A DNA stretch of 64,000 nucleotides, from the NCBI RefSeq assembly GCF_900091615.1, contig NZ_FMIA01000002.1, positions 4,340,001-4,404,000 on the forward strand, read 5' to 3'. Of this stretch, positions 1-8,846 are shown in pieces. The notes beneath the pieces were generated by a model. That model saw only the letters and a program-made list of their open reading frames with translations, made no database searches and had not been told where the DNA came from. Origin of the DNA: Micromonospora yangpuensis. GTDB taxonomy: Bacteria; Actinomycetota; Actinomycetes; Mycobacteriales; Micromonosporaceae. The first letter of the stretch is position 1. Each line of letters begins with the position of its first letter. Both the position numbers and the translations under genes were made by a program.

Positions 1-2
1 GC

Positions 3-317
3 TTCGTCGCGGCGCTCGTGGTGGGCATGCTGGTCACGGTGGTCACCCGCCGCCTGTCGATGGCTCCGGTCGTCGGGTACGCCTGCTCGATCGTGCCGTT
101 GCTGCCCGGCGTGGCGCTCTACCGGGGCATGTTCGAGGTGGTGCACGGCACCCCGCTGGGCGGCACCCAACTCGTGCAGGTGGCCATGGTCGGGCTCGCC
201 CTCGGCGCGGGGGTGACGCTCAGCGAGTTCCTGATCACGCCGCTGCTGGGCCGGCAGGACCGGTGGGACCGGTGGGACCGCCGGGTCCGGCGTCGGGCCA
301 GGGGCTCCCGGTACTGA
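3..317 (+). CDS. Threonine/serine exporter family protein, C-terminal part
   Basis: The reading frame is open from the left edge of the window, so only the C-terminal ~104 residues are visible. They form three or four hydrophobic segments (about residues 1-18, 22-40, 56-82), with a conserved-looking patch around the PVVGYACSIVPLLPG motif and a short arginine-rich cytoplasmic end. This resembles the C-terminal membrane half (ThrE_2/DUF3815) of ThrE-type exporters, which extrude threonine and serine. The match is from memory of the family. The N-terminal half is outside the window, so completeness cannot be judged. Confidence 0.6.
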   Translation, partial: FVAALVVGMLVTVVTRRLSMAPVVGYACSIVPLLPGVALYRGMFEVVHGTPLGGTQLVQVAMVGLALGAGVTLSEFLITPLLGRQDRWDRWDRRVRRRARGSRY

Positions 318-371
318 CCCGCCGGACCACCGGCGGAGGGCTCACCCGCCCGGCCAGCCTGTTCGGTCCAA

Positions 372-450
372 GACCGGCGTCCCCGCTCAGCCAGGAAGCC
401 TGTGCGGTACGGGACCGGCGTCCCGCTCAGCCCGGGAAGCGGGCCTGCAC
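372..450. repeat. Imperfect duplication of the 3' end of the sugar kinase gene
   Basis: The segment at 372-404 (GACCGGCGTCCCCGCTCAG and following bases) is repeated with small gaps at 412-450, where it overlaps the stop codon and last codons of the PfkB gene on the minus strand. It looks like a short tandem duplication of the gene end. Confidence 0.5.
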
Positions 451-1359
451 CTGGGCCCGGGTGGGCATGGCGGTGGCCCCGCCCGGGGACTCGCAGACCG
501 TGGCGGCGACCCGCAGCGCGAACGCCACCCGGTCGACCCACCCGTCCGGTCCGGCCGGCTCACCGTCGGCCAGCAGGTCGGCCATCAGGGCTGCCATCAC
601 CGAGTCGCCGGCGCCGGTGGCGTCCACCGCCTCGATCTTCGGTGCCGGCACCCGGACCAGCTCCGGACCGGAGGCGACCAGCGCGCCGTCCGCGCCGAGG
701 GTGACCACGACGGTTTCCGCGCCCAGCTCCCGCAGGTACGCCGCGACCGACTCCACCGGCTGGTCGGGATAGAGCAGCTCGGCGTCGGCGGTGCTCAGCT
801 TCACCAGGTGGGCGCTGGCGGCGAACTCGGCCACCACCGCGCGCAGGTCCGCCAGCGCGGTCGGGCCGGTCAACAGCCGGGGCCGGACGTTCGGGTCGAA
901 GACCCGCCGACCGGTGTGCAGCGACCAGGCCCGCCGGGCGGCGGCGAGGGTGGCCGGGCAGAGCAGCACGATCGACCCGCAGTACAGCACCTCGGCGCCG
1001 GAGACCAGCTCCGCGTCCAGCTGGTCGGCGTCGAGCAGGCCGTACGACGGCGGCTCGCCGTAGAAGCGGAAGTCCGGCTCCGGACCGGAGAAGGTGGCCA
1101 CCGCCAGGGCGGTCGGCGCGGCGACGGTCACCGCTCCGGCCAGGCCGACGCCCGCCCCGGTCAGGAAGGCGCGGATCCGCCCGGCGAGCACGTCGTCGCC
1201 GAGCGAGCCGACGAACTGCACCGTACCGCCGAGGCGGGCCACGCCGACGGCCACGTTGAGCGGGCCACCACCGATCGCCTGCCGGTAGACGGGCGCTCCG
1301 TCGTACTCGGTGTCGAGCAGGTCGACCAACGCCTCGCCGAGCACCACCGCGTGTCCCAT
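427..1359 (-). CDS. PfkB-family carbohydrate kinase (fructokinase-like)
   Basis: A 310-residue ribokinase/PfkB-fold sugar kinase that would transfer phosphate from ATP to the primary hydroxyl of a sugar such as fructose. The N-terminal signature GGGPLNVAVGVARLGG (about residues 30-45) and the C-terminal DATGAGDS motif (246-253), which carries the anion hole and catalytic Asp, are both intact. Length is normal for the family. The ATG at 1359 is preferred over the upstream one at 1419 because GGAAGGG lies about 6 bases upstream and MGHAVVLGEALVDL is the usual family start. It is a single gene on the minus strand. The exact sugar cannot be read from the sequence. Confidence 0.85.
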   Translation of the reverse strand: MGHAVVLGEALVDLLDTEYDGAPVYRQAIGGGPLNVAVGVARLGGTVQFVGSLGDDVLAGRIRAFLTGAGVGLAGAVTVAAPTALAVATFSGPEPDFRFYGEPPSYGLLDADQLDAELVSGAEVLYCGSIVLLCPATLAAARRAWSLHTGRRVFDPNVRPRLLTGPTALADLRAVVAEFAASAHLVKLSTADAELLYPDQPVESVAAYLRELGAETVVVTLGADGALVASGPELVRVPAPKIEAVDATGAGDSVMAALMADLLADGEPAGPDGWVDRVAFALRVAATVCESPGGATAMPTRAQVQARFPG

Positions 1360-1748
1360 CCCGGTCCCTTCCTCGCCCTGGCGTCCCGGATGCCCTCGTC
1401 CGTTCCCCGCCGAGGTCACCGTACCGGGGCGGGGGCGGGCACCCGGCGGACGGGTTGACTGTCGCCCCGGCCGGCGATCCGCAGCATCCGTGGCATCGAA
1501 GGCGGACTATTGCGGGTGACGTGCTCGGCGTGGTGAGATGGGGTCAGTCGGATGGTGCGGGGGGCTGCCGCGCCATCGATCCGGGTTGAGTCACACGCGA
1601 GGGCATCCGGTCCGTGATGCGGGCCGCACGCGACACGTGCTCGTCCGGCCCCCTCATCGGGCCGCAGCGCGTCACCGCGAACATCACCACCGTTCGTCAC
1701 AGCGGGGCTGGTCCACCACGGCCGCCCCCGCGAGTCAGGAGAACCCCT
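1360..1748. other. Intergenic region between divergent kinase and LPMO genes
   Basis: About 390 bases separating two divergently transcribed genes. It must hold both promoters, but no convincing -35/-10 pair or operator palindrome was picked out. Long open frames run through it only because of base composition. Confidence 0.4.
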
Positions 1749-2867
1749 GTGACCCGTTCCCGCACGGCCGCCCTGCTCACCGCGGCCGCCACCCTCGCCG
1801 TCGGCGCTCTCACCGTGGTGATCAGCCCGTCGCCGGCCGCCGCACACGGCGCCGCCATGACCCCCGGCAGCCGCACCTACCTGTGCTGGCAGGACGGTCT
1901 CAGCAGCACCGGTGAGATCCGGCCGCAGAACCCGGCCTGCACCGGCGCGGTCAACGAAAACGGCGCCAACTCCCTCTACAACTGGTTCAGCGTGCTGCGC
2001 TCGGACGCCGGTGGCCGGACGACCGGCTTCATCCCGGACGGCAAGCTGTGCAGCGGCGGCAACCCGGGCTTCAGCGGCTACGACGCGGCACGCAACGACT
2101 GGCCGCTGACCCACCTCACCGCCGGCCGGCAGATGGAGTTCAAGTACTCCAACTGGGCGCACCACCCGGGCACCTTCTACTTCTACGTCACCAAGAACAG
2201 CTGGAGCCCGACCCGCCCGCTGGCCTGGAGTGATCTGGAGGAGCAGCCGTTCCTGCAGGTGACCAACCCGCCGCAGCGCGGCGCGGTGGGCAGCAACGAC
2301 GGCCACTACTACTTCAGCGGCAACCTGCCGGCCAACAAGAGCGGCCGGCACATCATCTACTCCCGCTGGGTCCGCTCGGACAGCCAGGAGAACTTCTTCG
2401 GCTGCTCGGACGTGACCTTCGACGGCGGCAACGGCGAGGTCACCGGGATCCGGGGCGGCAGCAACCCGCCCACCACGCCCCCGACGACCCCGCCGACCAC
2501 TCCCCCCACGACCCCGCCGACCACTCCCCCCACCACGCCGCCGACGACCCCGCCGGGGCACAGCGGTGACTGCATGGCGGTCTACAAGGTCACCGGCAGC
2601 TGGTCCGGTGGTCTCCAGGGCGAGGTGGAGATCATGAACCACACCGCCTCCACCTGGTCGGGCTGGACGGCGAGCTGGACCCTGCCGCCGGGCCAGACGA
2701 TCCAGAGCGTGTGGAACGGCACGTCGAGCGTCTCCGGGTCGACCGTCACCGTGACCAACGCCGGCCACAACGGCAGGATCGCGCCGGAGGGCAAGACCTC
2801 CTTCGGCTTCGTCGCCGGCAACACCGGCCAGGGCGGCCTGCCGACCGTCACCTGCAGCGGCAGGTGA
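1749..2867 (+). CDS. Secreted lytic polysaccharide monooxygenase (AA10) with CBM2
   Basis: A 372-residue secreted copper enzyme predicted to cleave crystalline chitin or cellulose oxidatively. The GTG start is chosen because AGGAG lies 7-8 bases upstream; longer in-frame starts lack one. Residues 1-32 form a signal peptide ending AAA. His33 then becomes the mature N-terminus (HGAAMTPGSRTYLC), the first half of the copper histidine brace, as AA10 enzymes require. The catalytic domain runs to about residue 235, followed by a PTTPPTTPP-type linker (about 238-268) and a C-terminal family-2 carbohydrate-binding module with spaced tryptophans and terminal Cys pair. CBM2 suggests cellulose or chitin binding; regioselectivity is not predictable. 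It is monocistronic and faces a hairpin terminator. Confidence 0.92.
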   Translation: MTRSRTAALLTAAATLAVGALTVVISPSPAAAHGAAMTPGSRTYLCWQDGLSSTGEIRPQNPACTGAVNENGANSLYNWFSVLRSDAGGRTTGFIPDGKLCSGGNPGFSGYDAARNDWPLTHLTAGRQMEFKYSNWAHHPGTFYFYVTKNSWSPTRPLAWSDLEEQPFLQVTNPPQRGAVGSNDGHYYFSGNLPANKSGRHIIYSRWVRSDSQENFFGCSDVTFDGGNGEVTGIRGGSNPPTTPPTTPPTTPPTTPPTTPPTTPPTTPPGHSGDCMAVYKVTGSWSGGLQGEVEIMNHTASTWSGWTASWTLPPGQTIQSVWNGTSSVSGSTVTVTNAGHNGRIAPEGKTSFGFVAGNTGQGGLPTVTCSGR

Positions 2868-2906
2868 GCTGACAGACCCGTCACCTGCAGCGGCAGGCGA
2901 GCTGAC
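2845..2906. repeat. Tandem duplication of the LPMO gene 3' end
   Basis: About 28 bases (CCGTCACCTGCAGCGGCAGG and following GAGCTGAC) at 2845-2873 recur at 2878-2906 with one substitution. The first copy contains the stop codon; in the second copy the stop TGA has become CGA. Confidence 0.75.
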
Positions 2907-2955
2907 CGGTCATCACCCGCCGCAGCGGGTGGGCTGAGCAGCAGTAAGGCACGAC

Positions 2956-2989
2956 GTGGGGGCCGCTCCGGCAACGGAGCGGCCCCCAC
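2956..2989. terminator. Hairpin terminator between convergent LPMO and asnB
   Basis: A perfect 15-bp stem (GTGGGGGCCGCTCCG) closes a GCAA tetraloop, between two convergent genes. There is no long U tract on either side, which is usual for actinobacterial terminators. It can act on both strands. Confidence 0.85.
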
Positions 2990-3011
2990 TGTCAAACAAC
3001 AACTCGTCGGC

Positions 3012-4973
3012 TCAGCGCACCATCGAGCCGACCACCGGCTTGGTCAGCAGCGCGGACTGGTTGCGTTGGATCCCCGGGTCGAGGGTCTTCGCCACGAAGA
3101 TCGCGTGCCAGACGCAGAAGATCAGCACCGTCCACACCTTGCGGGAGTGGTCGGCCTCCTCCCGCTTGTGCTCGTCCAGCAGCCGCATCGCGTACTGCAG
3201 GTCGATCAGGTCACCGGCGCCGGAGTTGGACAGCACCCAGCGGGCCCACTCGTACATCTCGCCGCGCAGCCAGACCCGGGTCGGGGTCGGGAAGCCGAGC
3301 TTCTTGCGGTTGACGATGGCCGGCGGGACCACCCCCTGCAGGGCCTGGCGCATGGCGTACTTGGTGGCCTCGGAGCGCGGCGGCAGCTTCAGGTCCACCG
3401 GGATGGTGGCCGCCACGTCGAAGACCTCCTTGTCCAGGAACGGCACCCGCACCTCCAGCGAGTGCGCCATGGAGATCCGGTCGGCCTTGACCAGGATGTC
3501 GCCGCGCAGCCAGGTGTAGAGGTCGACGTACTGCATCTTGGTGACGTCGTCCAGCTCGGTGCACTCGGCGTAGATCGGGGCGGTGACGTCGGTGTAGCGC
3601 ACCGAGGGGTCGTAGCGACGCAGCAGGTGCTGCTTCTCCTCCTCGGTGAACATCCGGGCGTTGCCGTAGTACCGCTGCTCGATCGGGGTGGTGCCGCGCT
3701 CCAGGAAGCTCTTGCCCTTGACCCCCTGCGGGATCGCCTTGGAGACCGCCCGCAGGCCCTTCTGCACCCCGCCCGGCAGGCCGTTGACGGAGCCCAGCGA
3801 GAGCGGCTCCCGGTAGATCGTGTACCCGCCGAAGAACTCGTCCGCGCCCTCACCGGAGAGGACCACGGTGACGTGCTCGGCGGCCTTCTTGGCCACGAAG
3901 TAGAGCGGCACCAGGGCCGGGTCGGCCACCGGGTCGTCGAGGTGCCAGATGATCTTCGGCAGGGCGTCGATCATGTCCTGCGGCCCGATCTTGGTCGGGA
4001 TGGTGGTGACGTCGAGGTGCCGGGCGGAGTCCTGGGCGACGTCGATCTCGGAGTACCCGGGCACGTCGTAGCCGACGGTGAAGGTGAGGATGTTCGGGTT
4101 GAACTCCCGGGCCAGGGCCACCACGGCGGTCGAGTCGATCCCGCTGGACAGGAAGGAGCCCACCGGCACGTCGGAGCGCATGTGCATCCGGACGCTCTCC
4201 CGCAGCGTCTCCCGGATCTCGTGGTACAGCCGCTGCTCGTCGGAGACCGGGGCGGGGCGGAACACCGGCCGGTACCAGCGGCGCACGTCGAGCCGGCCGC
4301 CGGGGCTCCAGCTGAAGTACTCCCCCGAGCCGATCCGGTTGATGCCCCGGTGCAGGGTGCCCGGCTCCGGCACGTACTGCAGGGTCAGGTAGTGCGAGAG
4401 GTTCGCGGTGTCGATGCCGGCGTCCCCGGCGTACGCCGACTGGGCGAAGGGCAGCAGGGCCTTCTTCTCCGAGGCGAGGTAGAGCCCGTCGGCGGTCTCC
4501 AGGTAGTGCAGCGGCTTGATGCCGAAGTTGTCCCGGGCACCGAAGGCCCGGCGTTCCTGGCGGTCCCAGATGACGAAGGCGAACATCCCGCGCAGCCGGG
4601 TGAGTACCTGCTCGCCCCAGTAGTGGTAGCCGGCGACGATCACCTCGCCGTCACCGGCGGTGGCGAACTGGGCGCCGTACTGGCGGATCAGCTCCTCGCG
4701 CAGCTCGATGTAGTTGTAGATCTCACCGTTGAAGGTGAGCAGGTAACGACCGCCCGCGTACGACAGCGGCTCTTGGCTGGAGGCCACGTCGATGATGGCC
4801 AGCCGCTTGTGGGCGAAGACCCCGTCCGCGTACCGGCCACTGGCGTCGCCGACAACCTCCACCCCTGTCTCGTCCGGTCCGCGGTGGTGCAGGCATTCCA
4901 GCGCCCCCGCGATGTGGTCGCGGTGGGCGGCGGCGTTGCCGTTCGCGCTGAAGAAGGCCAGGAGTCCGCACAT
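3012..4973 (-). CDS. asnB: Asparagine synthase (glutamine-hydrolysing)
   Basis: A 653-residue class II amidotransferase that makes asparagine from aspartate, ATP and glutamine. The ATG at 4973 is chosen because it puts the catalytic cysteine at position 2 (MCGLLAFF) after Met removal, and a GGAAAG element sits 9 bases upstream. The ATG three codons earlier lies directly against that element. The glutaminase domain spans about 1-200 (RLAIID, FNGEIYNY motifs). The synthetase domain follows, with the pyrophosphate-binding SSGIDSTAVVALA motif and a later LSGEGADEFFGGY motif. The length matches actinobacterial AsnB proteins. Related enzymes also amidate other substrates, so a specialised acceptor is possible but not indicated. 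Confidence 0.92.
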   Translation of the reverse strand: MCGLLAFFSANGNAAAHRDHIAGALECLHHRGPDETGVEVVGDASGRYADGVFAHKRLAIIDVASSQEPLSYAGGRYLLTFNGEIYNYIELREELIRQYGAQFATAGDGEVIVAGYHYWGEQVLTRLRGMFAFVIWDRQERRAFGARDNFGIKPLHYLETADGLYLASEKKALLPFAQSAYAGDAGIDTANLSHYLTLQYVPEPGTLHRGINRIGSGEYFSWSPGGRLDVRRWYRPVFRPAPVSDEQRLYHEIRETLRESVRMHMRSDVPVGSFLSSGIDSTAVVALAREFNPNILTFTVGYDVPGYSEIDVAQDSARHLDVTTIPTKIGPQDMIDALPKIIWHLDDPVADPALVPLYFVAKKAAEHVTVVLSGEGADEFFGGYTIYREPLSLGSVNGLPGGVQKGLRAVSKAIPQGVKGKSFLERGTTPIEQRYYGNARMFTEEEKQHLLRRYDPSVRYTDVTAPIYAECTELDDVTKMQYVDLYTWLRGDILVKADRISMAHSLEVRVPFLDKEVFDVAATIPVDLKLPPRSEATKYAMRQALQGVVPPAIVNRKKLGFPTPTRVWLRGEMYEWARWVLSNSGAGDLIDLQYAMRLLDEHKREEADHSRKVWTVLIFCVWHAIFVAKTLDPGIQRNQSALLTKPVVGSMVR

Positions 4974-5086
4974 GGTGGACATCTTTCCACGCGTCCACAG
5001 CGACCGTCGCAGCACCGCAGGGTCTCCGCCCGGGCGCGGGCCCGGGTACCGTCTGGACAGCGAGGCGACGCGAAGGAGCTCTGATC

Positions 5087-6568
5087 ATGACCGAGCAGCG
5101 CACCGGCGGCCAGCCGGCGGACGGCACCGAGTCACACGACCCGGACTTCCCGGAGGCGTTCCTGTCGTTCATGCGGCAGGGCTGGCAGGACAGCACGCTG
5201 CCGGTCAACCCCCGGCCGGAGGTGCCCGACCACGCCAAACGCCGCGCGGCGCTCTCCGCCGCCTTCCCCGGGGAGACCCTGGTCATCCCGACCGGCGGCG
5301 AGAAGGTACGCGCCAACGACACCGACCACCCGTTCCGCCCGGGCAGCGACTTCGCGTACCTGACCGGCGACCACGACCCGGACAGCGTGCTGGTGCTGCG
5401 GCCCAACGGCTCCGGGCACGACGCCACCCTGTTCATGCGGCCCCGCTCGTCCCGGCTGACCGACGAGTTCTTCCGCAGCCGCCACGGTGAGCTGTGGGTG
5501 GGCCGCCGGCACACGCTGGCCGAGAAGTCGACCGAGCTGGGGCTGCCGACGGCCGACCTGACCGAGCTGGAGGCGACGCTGGCCCGGCTCGCGCCGGCGC
5601 GTACCCGGGTGTTGCGGGGTTTCGACGCCGAGGTGGACGCGGCCGTACGTCGCTACGACGGCCCCCGTGAGGACGGGCAGCCGAGCCGGGACCGGGAGCT
5701 GGCCATCGCGATCTCCGAGCTGAAGCTGGTCAAGGACGAGTGGGAGATCGCCCAGCTCCAGGACGCGATCGACGCCACGGTACGCGGCTTCGAGGACGTG
5801 GCCCGGGTGCTGCCGGCCGACCGGGGCGTCTCCGAGCGGCTGCTGGAGGGCGTCTTCGCGCTGCGGGCCCGGCACGACGGCAACGACGTCGGCTACAGCT
5901 CGATCGTCGGTGCCGGCGAGCACGCCACGATCCTGCACTGGGTGCACAACCACGGCGTCACCCGGCCGGGTGAGTTGCTGTTGATGGACATGGGGGTGGA
6001 GGGACGCAACCTCTACACCGCCGACGTCACCCGGGTACTGCCGGTCGACGGCCGCTTCACCGCGCTGCAGCGCCAGGTCTACGACATCGTGTACGCCTCA
6101 CAGCAGGCCGGCATCGACGTCATCAAACCGGGGGTGGCGTTCAAGGACGTCCACCTGACCTGCATGCGGGTGCTCGCCGAGGGGCTGGCCGAGCTGGGGC
6201 TGCTGCCGGTGAGCGTGGACGAGGCGATGGACGAGAAGTCCCAGGTCTACCGGCGGTGGACGCTGCACGGCTTCGGCCACATGCTCGGGCTCGACGTGCA
6301 CGACTGCGCCAACGCCCGCAAGGAGCGCTACCGCGACGGCACCCTGGGCGAGGGGTACGTGCTCACCGTGGAGCCGGGGCTCTACTTCCAGCCGGAGGAC
6401 GAGCTGGTCCCCGCCGAGCTGCGCGGGGTGGGCATCCGGATCGAGGACGACGTGCTGGTCACCGCGGACGGCGCGCGGAACCTGTCGGCCGGCCTGCCGC
6501 GCGCCGCCGACGAGGTGGAGAGCTGGCTGGCGCAGCAGCGCGAGGCAGGTCCCCGGCTGCCCGGCTGA
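5087..6568 (+). CDS. pepP: Xaa-Pro aminopeptidase (aminopeptidase P)
   Basis: A 493-residue M24B metallopeptidase that removes N-terminal residues preceding proline. An AMP_N domain occupies about 40-190. The pita-bread catalytic domain follows with the expected metal ligands: DMGVEGRNLYTADVTR (two Asp, about 303-318), HGFGHMLGLDVHD (His, about 395), VEPGLY (Glu, about 425) and IRIEDDVLV (Glu, about 450). AAGGAG lies 8 bases before the ATG. It is divergent from asnB, with 113 bases between the starts, and ends at its own hairpin. It is cytosolic (no signal peptide) and probably recycles proline-containing peptides. Confidence 0.93.
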   Translation: MTEQRTGGQPADGTESHDPDFPEAFLSFMRQGWQDSTLPVNPRPEVPDHAKRRAALSAAFPGETLVIPTGGEKVRANDTDHPFRPGSDFAYLTGDHDPDSVLVLRPNGSGHDATLFMRPRSSRLTDEFFRSRHGELWVGRRHTLAEKSTELGLPTADLTELEATLARLAPARTRVLRGFDAEVDAAVRRYDGPREDGQPSRDRELAIAISELKLVKDEWEIAQLQDAIDATVRGFEDVARVLPADRGVSERLLEGVFALRARHDGNDVGYSSIVGAGEHATILHWVHNHGVTRPGELLLMDMGVEGRNLYTADVTRVLPVDGRFTALQRQVYDIVYASQQAGIDVIKPGVAFKDVHLTCMRVLAEGLAELGLLPVSVDEAMDEKSQVYRRWTLHGFGHMLGLDVHDCANARKERYRDGTLGEGYVLTVEPGLYFQPEDELVPAELRGVGIRIEDDVLVTADGARNLSAGLPRAADEVESWLAQQREAGPRLPG

Positions 6569-6591
6569 CCGCACCGACCACCCGGTCACCA

Positions 6592-6622
6592 GGCCCCGCT
6601 CCGGCAACGACGGAGCGGGGCC
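6592..6622. terminator. Hairpin terminator after pepP
   Basis: A perfect 12-bp stem (GGCCCCGCTCCG and complement) with a 7-base loop starts 24 bases after the pepP stop codon. Confidence 0.85.
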
Positions 6623-6694
6623 GTTCGGTATGCCCGTGTATCAGCCAACACGGGTTTTATTCCGGTTAGCGCCACCTTCGTGACGATTGGCCAA

Positions 6695-7018
6695 CTACGG
6701 TGGGTTTCAGAACGCTGGTCCCGTTGGTGCCCGTCCGGCACCTTCGCCCCTCGTCGGCGACGAACCGGCGAGCCGCGTCGAGCCACCCGGTGCTCGGCTG
6801 ATCCACATAGGCCAGGGGCCCTGCCGCGCGCCACGGCCACGGCACGGGCCCCTGGCCCGCGTCAAGGCCACGGCACGGGCCCCTGGCCCGGGTGTGGCCG
6901 ACCGTGCCGTCTGCGCCGACCGTCCCGACTGCGGCACTCCCGGGCATCAGATCCCCTATGTGGGCTTTTTTCAGATATGACCACGACGCGAGGAACGCTC
7001 TCCTACGGTGGGTTTCAG
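6695..7018. repeat. Direct repeats CTACGGTGGGTTTCAG upstream of the beta-helix gene
   Basis: The 16-mer CTACGGTGGGTTTCAG occurs exactly at 6695-6710 and 7003-7018. A degenerate third copy, CTATGTGGGCTTTTTTCAG, lies at 6955-6973. All three are on the same strand upstream of the surface-protein gene. They could be regulator or sigma-factor sites, or remnants of a duplication. Confidence 0.6.
6811..6890. repeat. 25-bp tandem repeat with inverted copy
   Basis: A 25-bp unit containing CACGGCACGGGCCCCTGG occurs at 6835-6859 and again at 6866-6890 (31-base period). A partial inverted copy lies at 6811-6828 (GCCAGGGGCCCTGCCG). The block can form alternative stem-loops. Function unknown. Confidence 0.65.
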
Positions 7019-7020
7019 CA

Positions 7021-7085
7021 GCTACAACCGATTTGTAGCCAGGGGCGCCTCCCGTCACGGCGGGGTGACCTTGTCCTATACAAGG
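7021..7085 (+). promoter_or_regulatory. Two inverted repeats in the beta-helix gene leader
   Basis: GCTACAA-N5-TTGTAGC at 7021-7039 is a perfect inverted repeat of operator type. CCTTGT-N5-ACAAGG at 7069-7085 is a second one, whose right arm runs into the ribosome-binding sequence AAGGAGAGG, so as RNA it could mask the site. Both lie within 85 bases of the start codon. Confidence 0.5.
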
Positions 7086-7103
7086 AGAGGGCAGAGAGCA
7101 CCG

Positions 7104-8801
7104 ATGTCCAATCACCTTAGAAAGAGCGGTGTCACCGACACGGCACCGCGCAGCCGCAGCAAGAAGTGGATCGCCACCGGCATCGCCGGGCTGACCGGCG
7201 TGGTCGCCCTCGGCATGGTGGCCGGGTCGAACGCCGGGGCGATGACCCGCCTCGACGACATCGGCGGGCAGCAGAGCCAGAAGGACGGCTCGGGCTGGGA
7301 GGGACGTGAGGGCGCCGAGCGGGGGCCGCACGCCACGTCCGTTCCCTGTGACGCCACCGCCCTGGTCGCCGCGATCAACACCGCCAACCAGTTCCTCGGC
7401 GGCACGTTGAAGCTGGCCCGTGGCTGCACGTACGAGTTGCGCAACGGCACCGCCAACAACGGGCTGCCGCCGATCACCACGGACATCACCATCCAGGGTG
7501 AGCACTCGACCATCGAGCGGGCCTTCGACCTGGCCAGCGCGGCTCCGACGCTCTTCCGCATCTTCCAGGTCAACGCCGGCGGCAACCTGCGCCTGGCTGA
7601 CGTCACCCTGCGCAACGGCCTGGTGACGTCGGTTCCCGGCGGCGGGGCCATGCTGGTCCAGGCAGGCGGGCGGGCCGAGGTCAAGAACGTCAAGTTCGCC
7701 CAGAACAACGCCCGGGGCCCGGGTGGGATCAACGGCGGCGCGCTGACGAACCTCGGCACCACCGTCATCAAGGACAGCAAGTTCACCCTGAACAACGGTG
7801 GACAGAACGGTGGTGCCGTCTACAACACCGGCACGCTGACCGTGGAGAAGTCCCACTTCGAGACCAACCGGGTCTCGGGTGCGGCGAACAACGGTGGCGG
7901 TGGTATCGCCAGCGCCGGTGGTTCGGTCGTGGTGCGGGAGAGCACCTTCGTCGGCAACCAGAGTGCCGGCGACGGTGGCGGCCTGCTGCTGACCTCCGGC
8001 ACGGGCGAGATCAGCGACAGCACGTTCCGCCTGAACGTCGCCATCAACAACGGCGGTGGCGTCGCCAACGACGGGGGCACCCTGTCGTTGCGCAACGTCA
8101 AGTTCCTGGAGAACACCGCCGCGGCCGGGGCCGGCGGTGGCCTGTACACCGCGGCCGGCACCACCACCACCATCCTGCCCGCCGAGGGCGAGTGGCCCGG
8201 CAAGTTGTCCGAGTGGGGGCACTCCGAGTCCGGCAAGGACAAGGGTGGCAAGGAGGAGGAGTCCAAGAAGGACGAGAAGGCCAAGAAGGAGGACGGCGGC
8301 AAGGGCAGCACCGCCACCGACAAGACCGAGAAGTCCGAGGGCCACGGCGGCGGCGACGGCGGCAAGCCGGTCGACGACGAGAAGTGGGCCGCGGGTGAGA
8401 AGTCGGCCGAGGGTGACAAGCTGGCCGACTTCGCCGGCCCGGACGCCGACGAGAAGCTGGCGCAGCACCGGGGCACCATCTTCTACGGCAACGTCGCCGG
8501 CAACGCGGTCACCGGCGGCGGCGCGATCTACAACGCCGGCACCATCACGATCGCCGACAGCCTGCTGCTGCGCAACCAGGCCGGCGGCAACGGCGGCGGC
8601 CTCAACAACGCCGTCACCGGCGTGGCCGTGATCCAGCGCAGCGTCATCACCGAGAACCAGGCCAGCAACACCGGCGGCGGCATCTTCAACCTCAACGCCA
8701 CCGCCGGGTCGGTCACCATCGACACCAGGACCCTGGTGTTCCGCAACAACCCGAACAACTGCGCCGGACCTGGCACCCCGATCGCCAACTGCCAGGGCTG
8801 A
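7104..8801 (+). CDS. Secreted or surface beta-helix repeat protein
   Basis: A 565-residue protein of no recognised enzyme family. The ATG at 7104 follows AAGGAGAGG by about 13 bases. Residues 1-20 are polar and basic, about 21-47 form a hydrophobic signal or anchor segment, and about 75-555 carry repeated short motifs of the form GGGI-x-NxG-x-DSxFxxN, the pattern of right-handed parallel beta-helices (polymorphic membrane protein or pectate-lyase-like repeats). The helix is interrupted at about 359-454 by a Lys/Glu/Gly/Ser-rich, low-complexity insert without cysteines, after which the repeats resume. No catalytic site is obvious. A structural, adhesive or polysaccharide-binding role at the cell surface is an inference. 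Confidence 0.75.
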   Translation: MSNHLRKSGVTDTAPRSRSKKWIATGIAGLTGVVALGMVAGSNAGAMTRLDDIGGQQSQKDGSGWEGREGAERGPHATSVPCDATALVAAINTANQFLGGTLKLARGCTYELRNGTANNGLPPITTDITIQGEHSTIERAFDLASAAPTLFRIFQVNAGGNLRLADVTLRNGLVTSVPGGGAMLVQAGGRAEVKNVKFAQNNARGPGGINGGALTNLGTTVIKDSKFTLNNGGQNGGAVYNTGTLTVEKSHFETNRVSGAANNGGGGIASAGGSVVVRESTFVGNQSAGDGGGLLLTSGTGEISDSTFRLNVAINNGGGVANDGGTLSLRNVKFLENTAAAGAGGGLYTAAGTTTTILPAEGEWPGKLSEWGHSESGKDKGGKEEESKKDEKAKKEDGGKGSTATDKTEKSEGHGGGDGGKPVDDEKWAAGEKSAEGDKLADFAGPDADEKLAQHRGTIFYGNVAGNAVTGGGAIYNAGTITIADSLLLRNQAGGNGGGLNNAVTGVAVIQRSVITENQASNTGGGIFNLNATAGSVTIDTRTLVFRNNPNNCAGPGTPIANCQG

Positions 8802-8846
8802 CCACATCCGCTCGACCGGTGAACCACCGGCCGACGGAGCACCGAA

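Noticed and set aside
3066..5084. Open frame of 672 codons on the plus strand across asnB
   Set aside because: Antisense shadow with low-complexity composition; the minus strand is a clear asparagine synthase.
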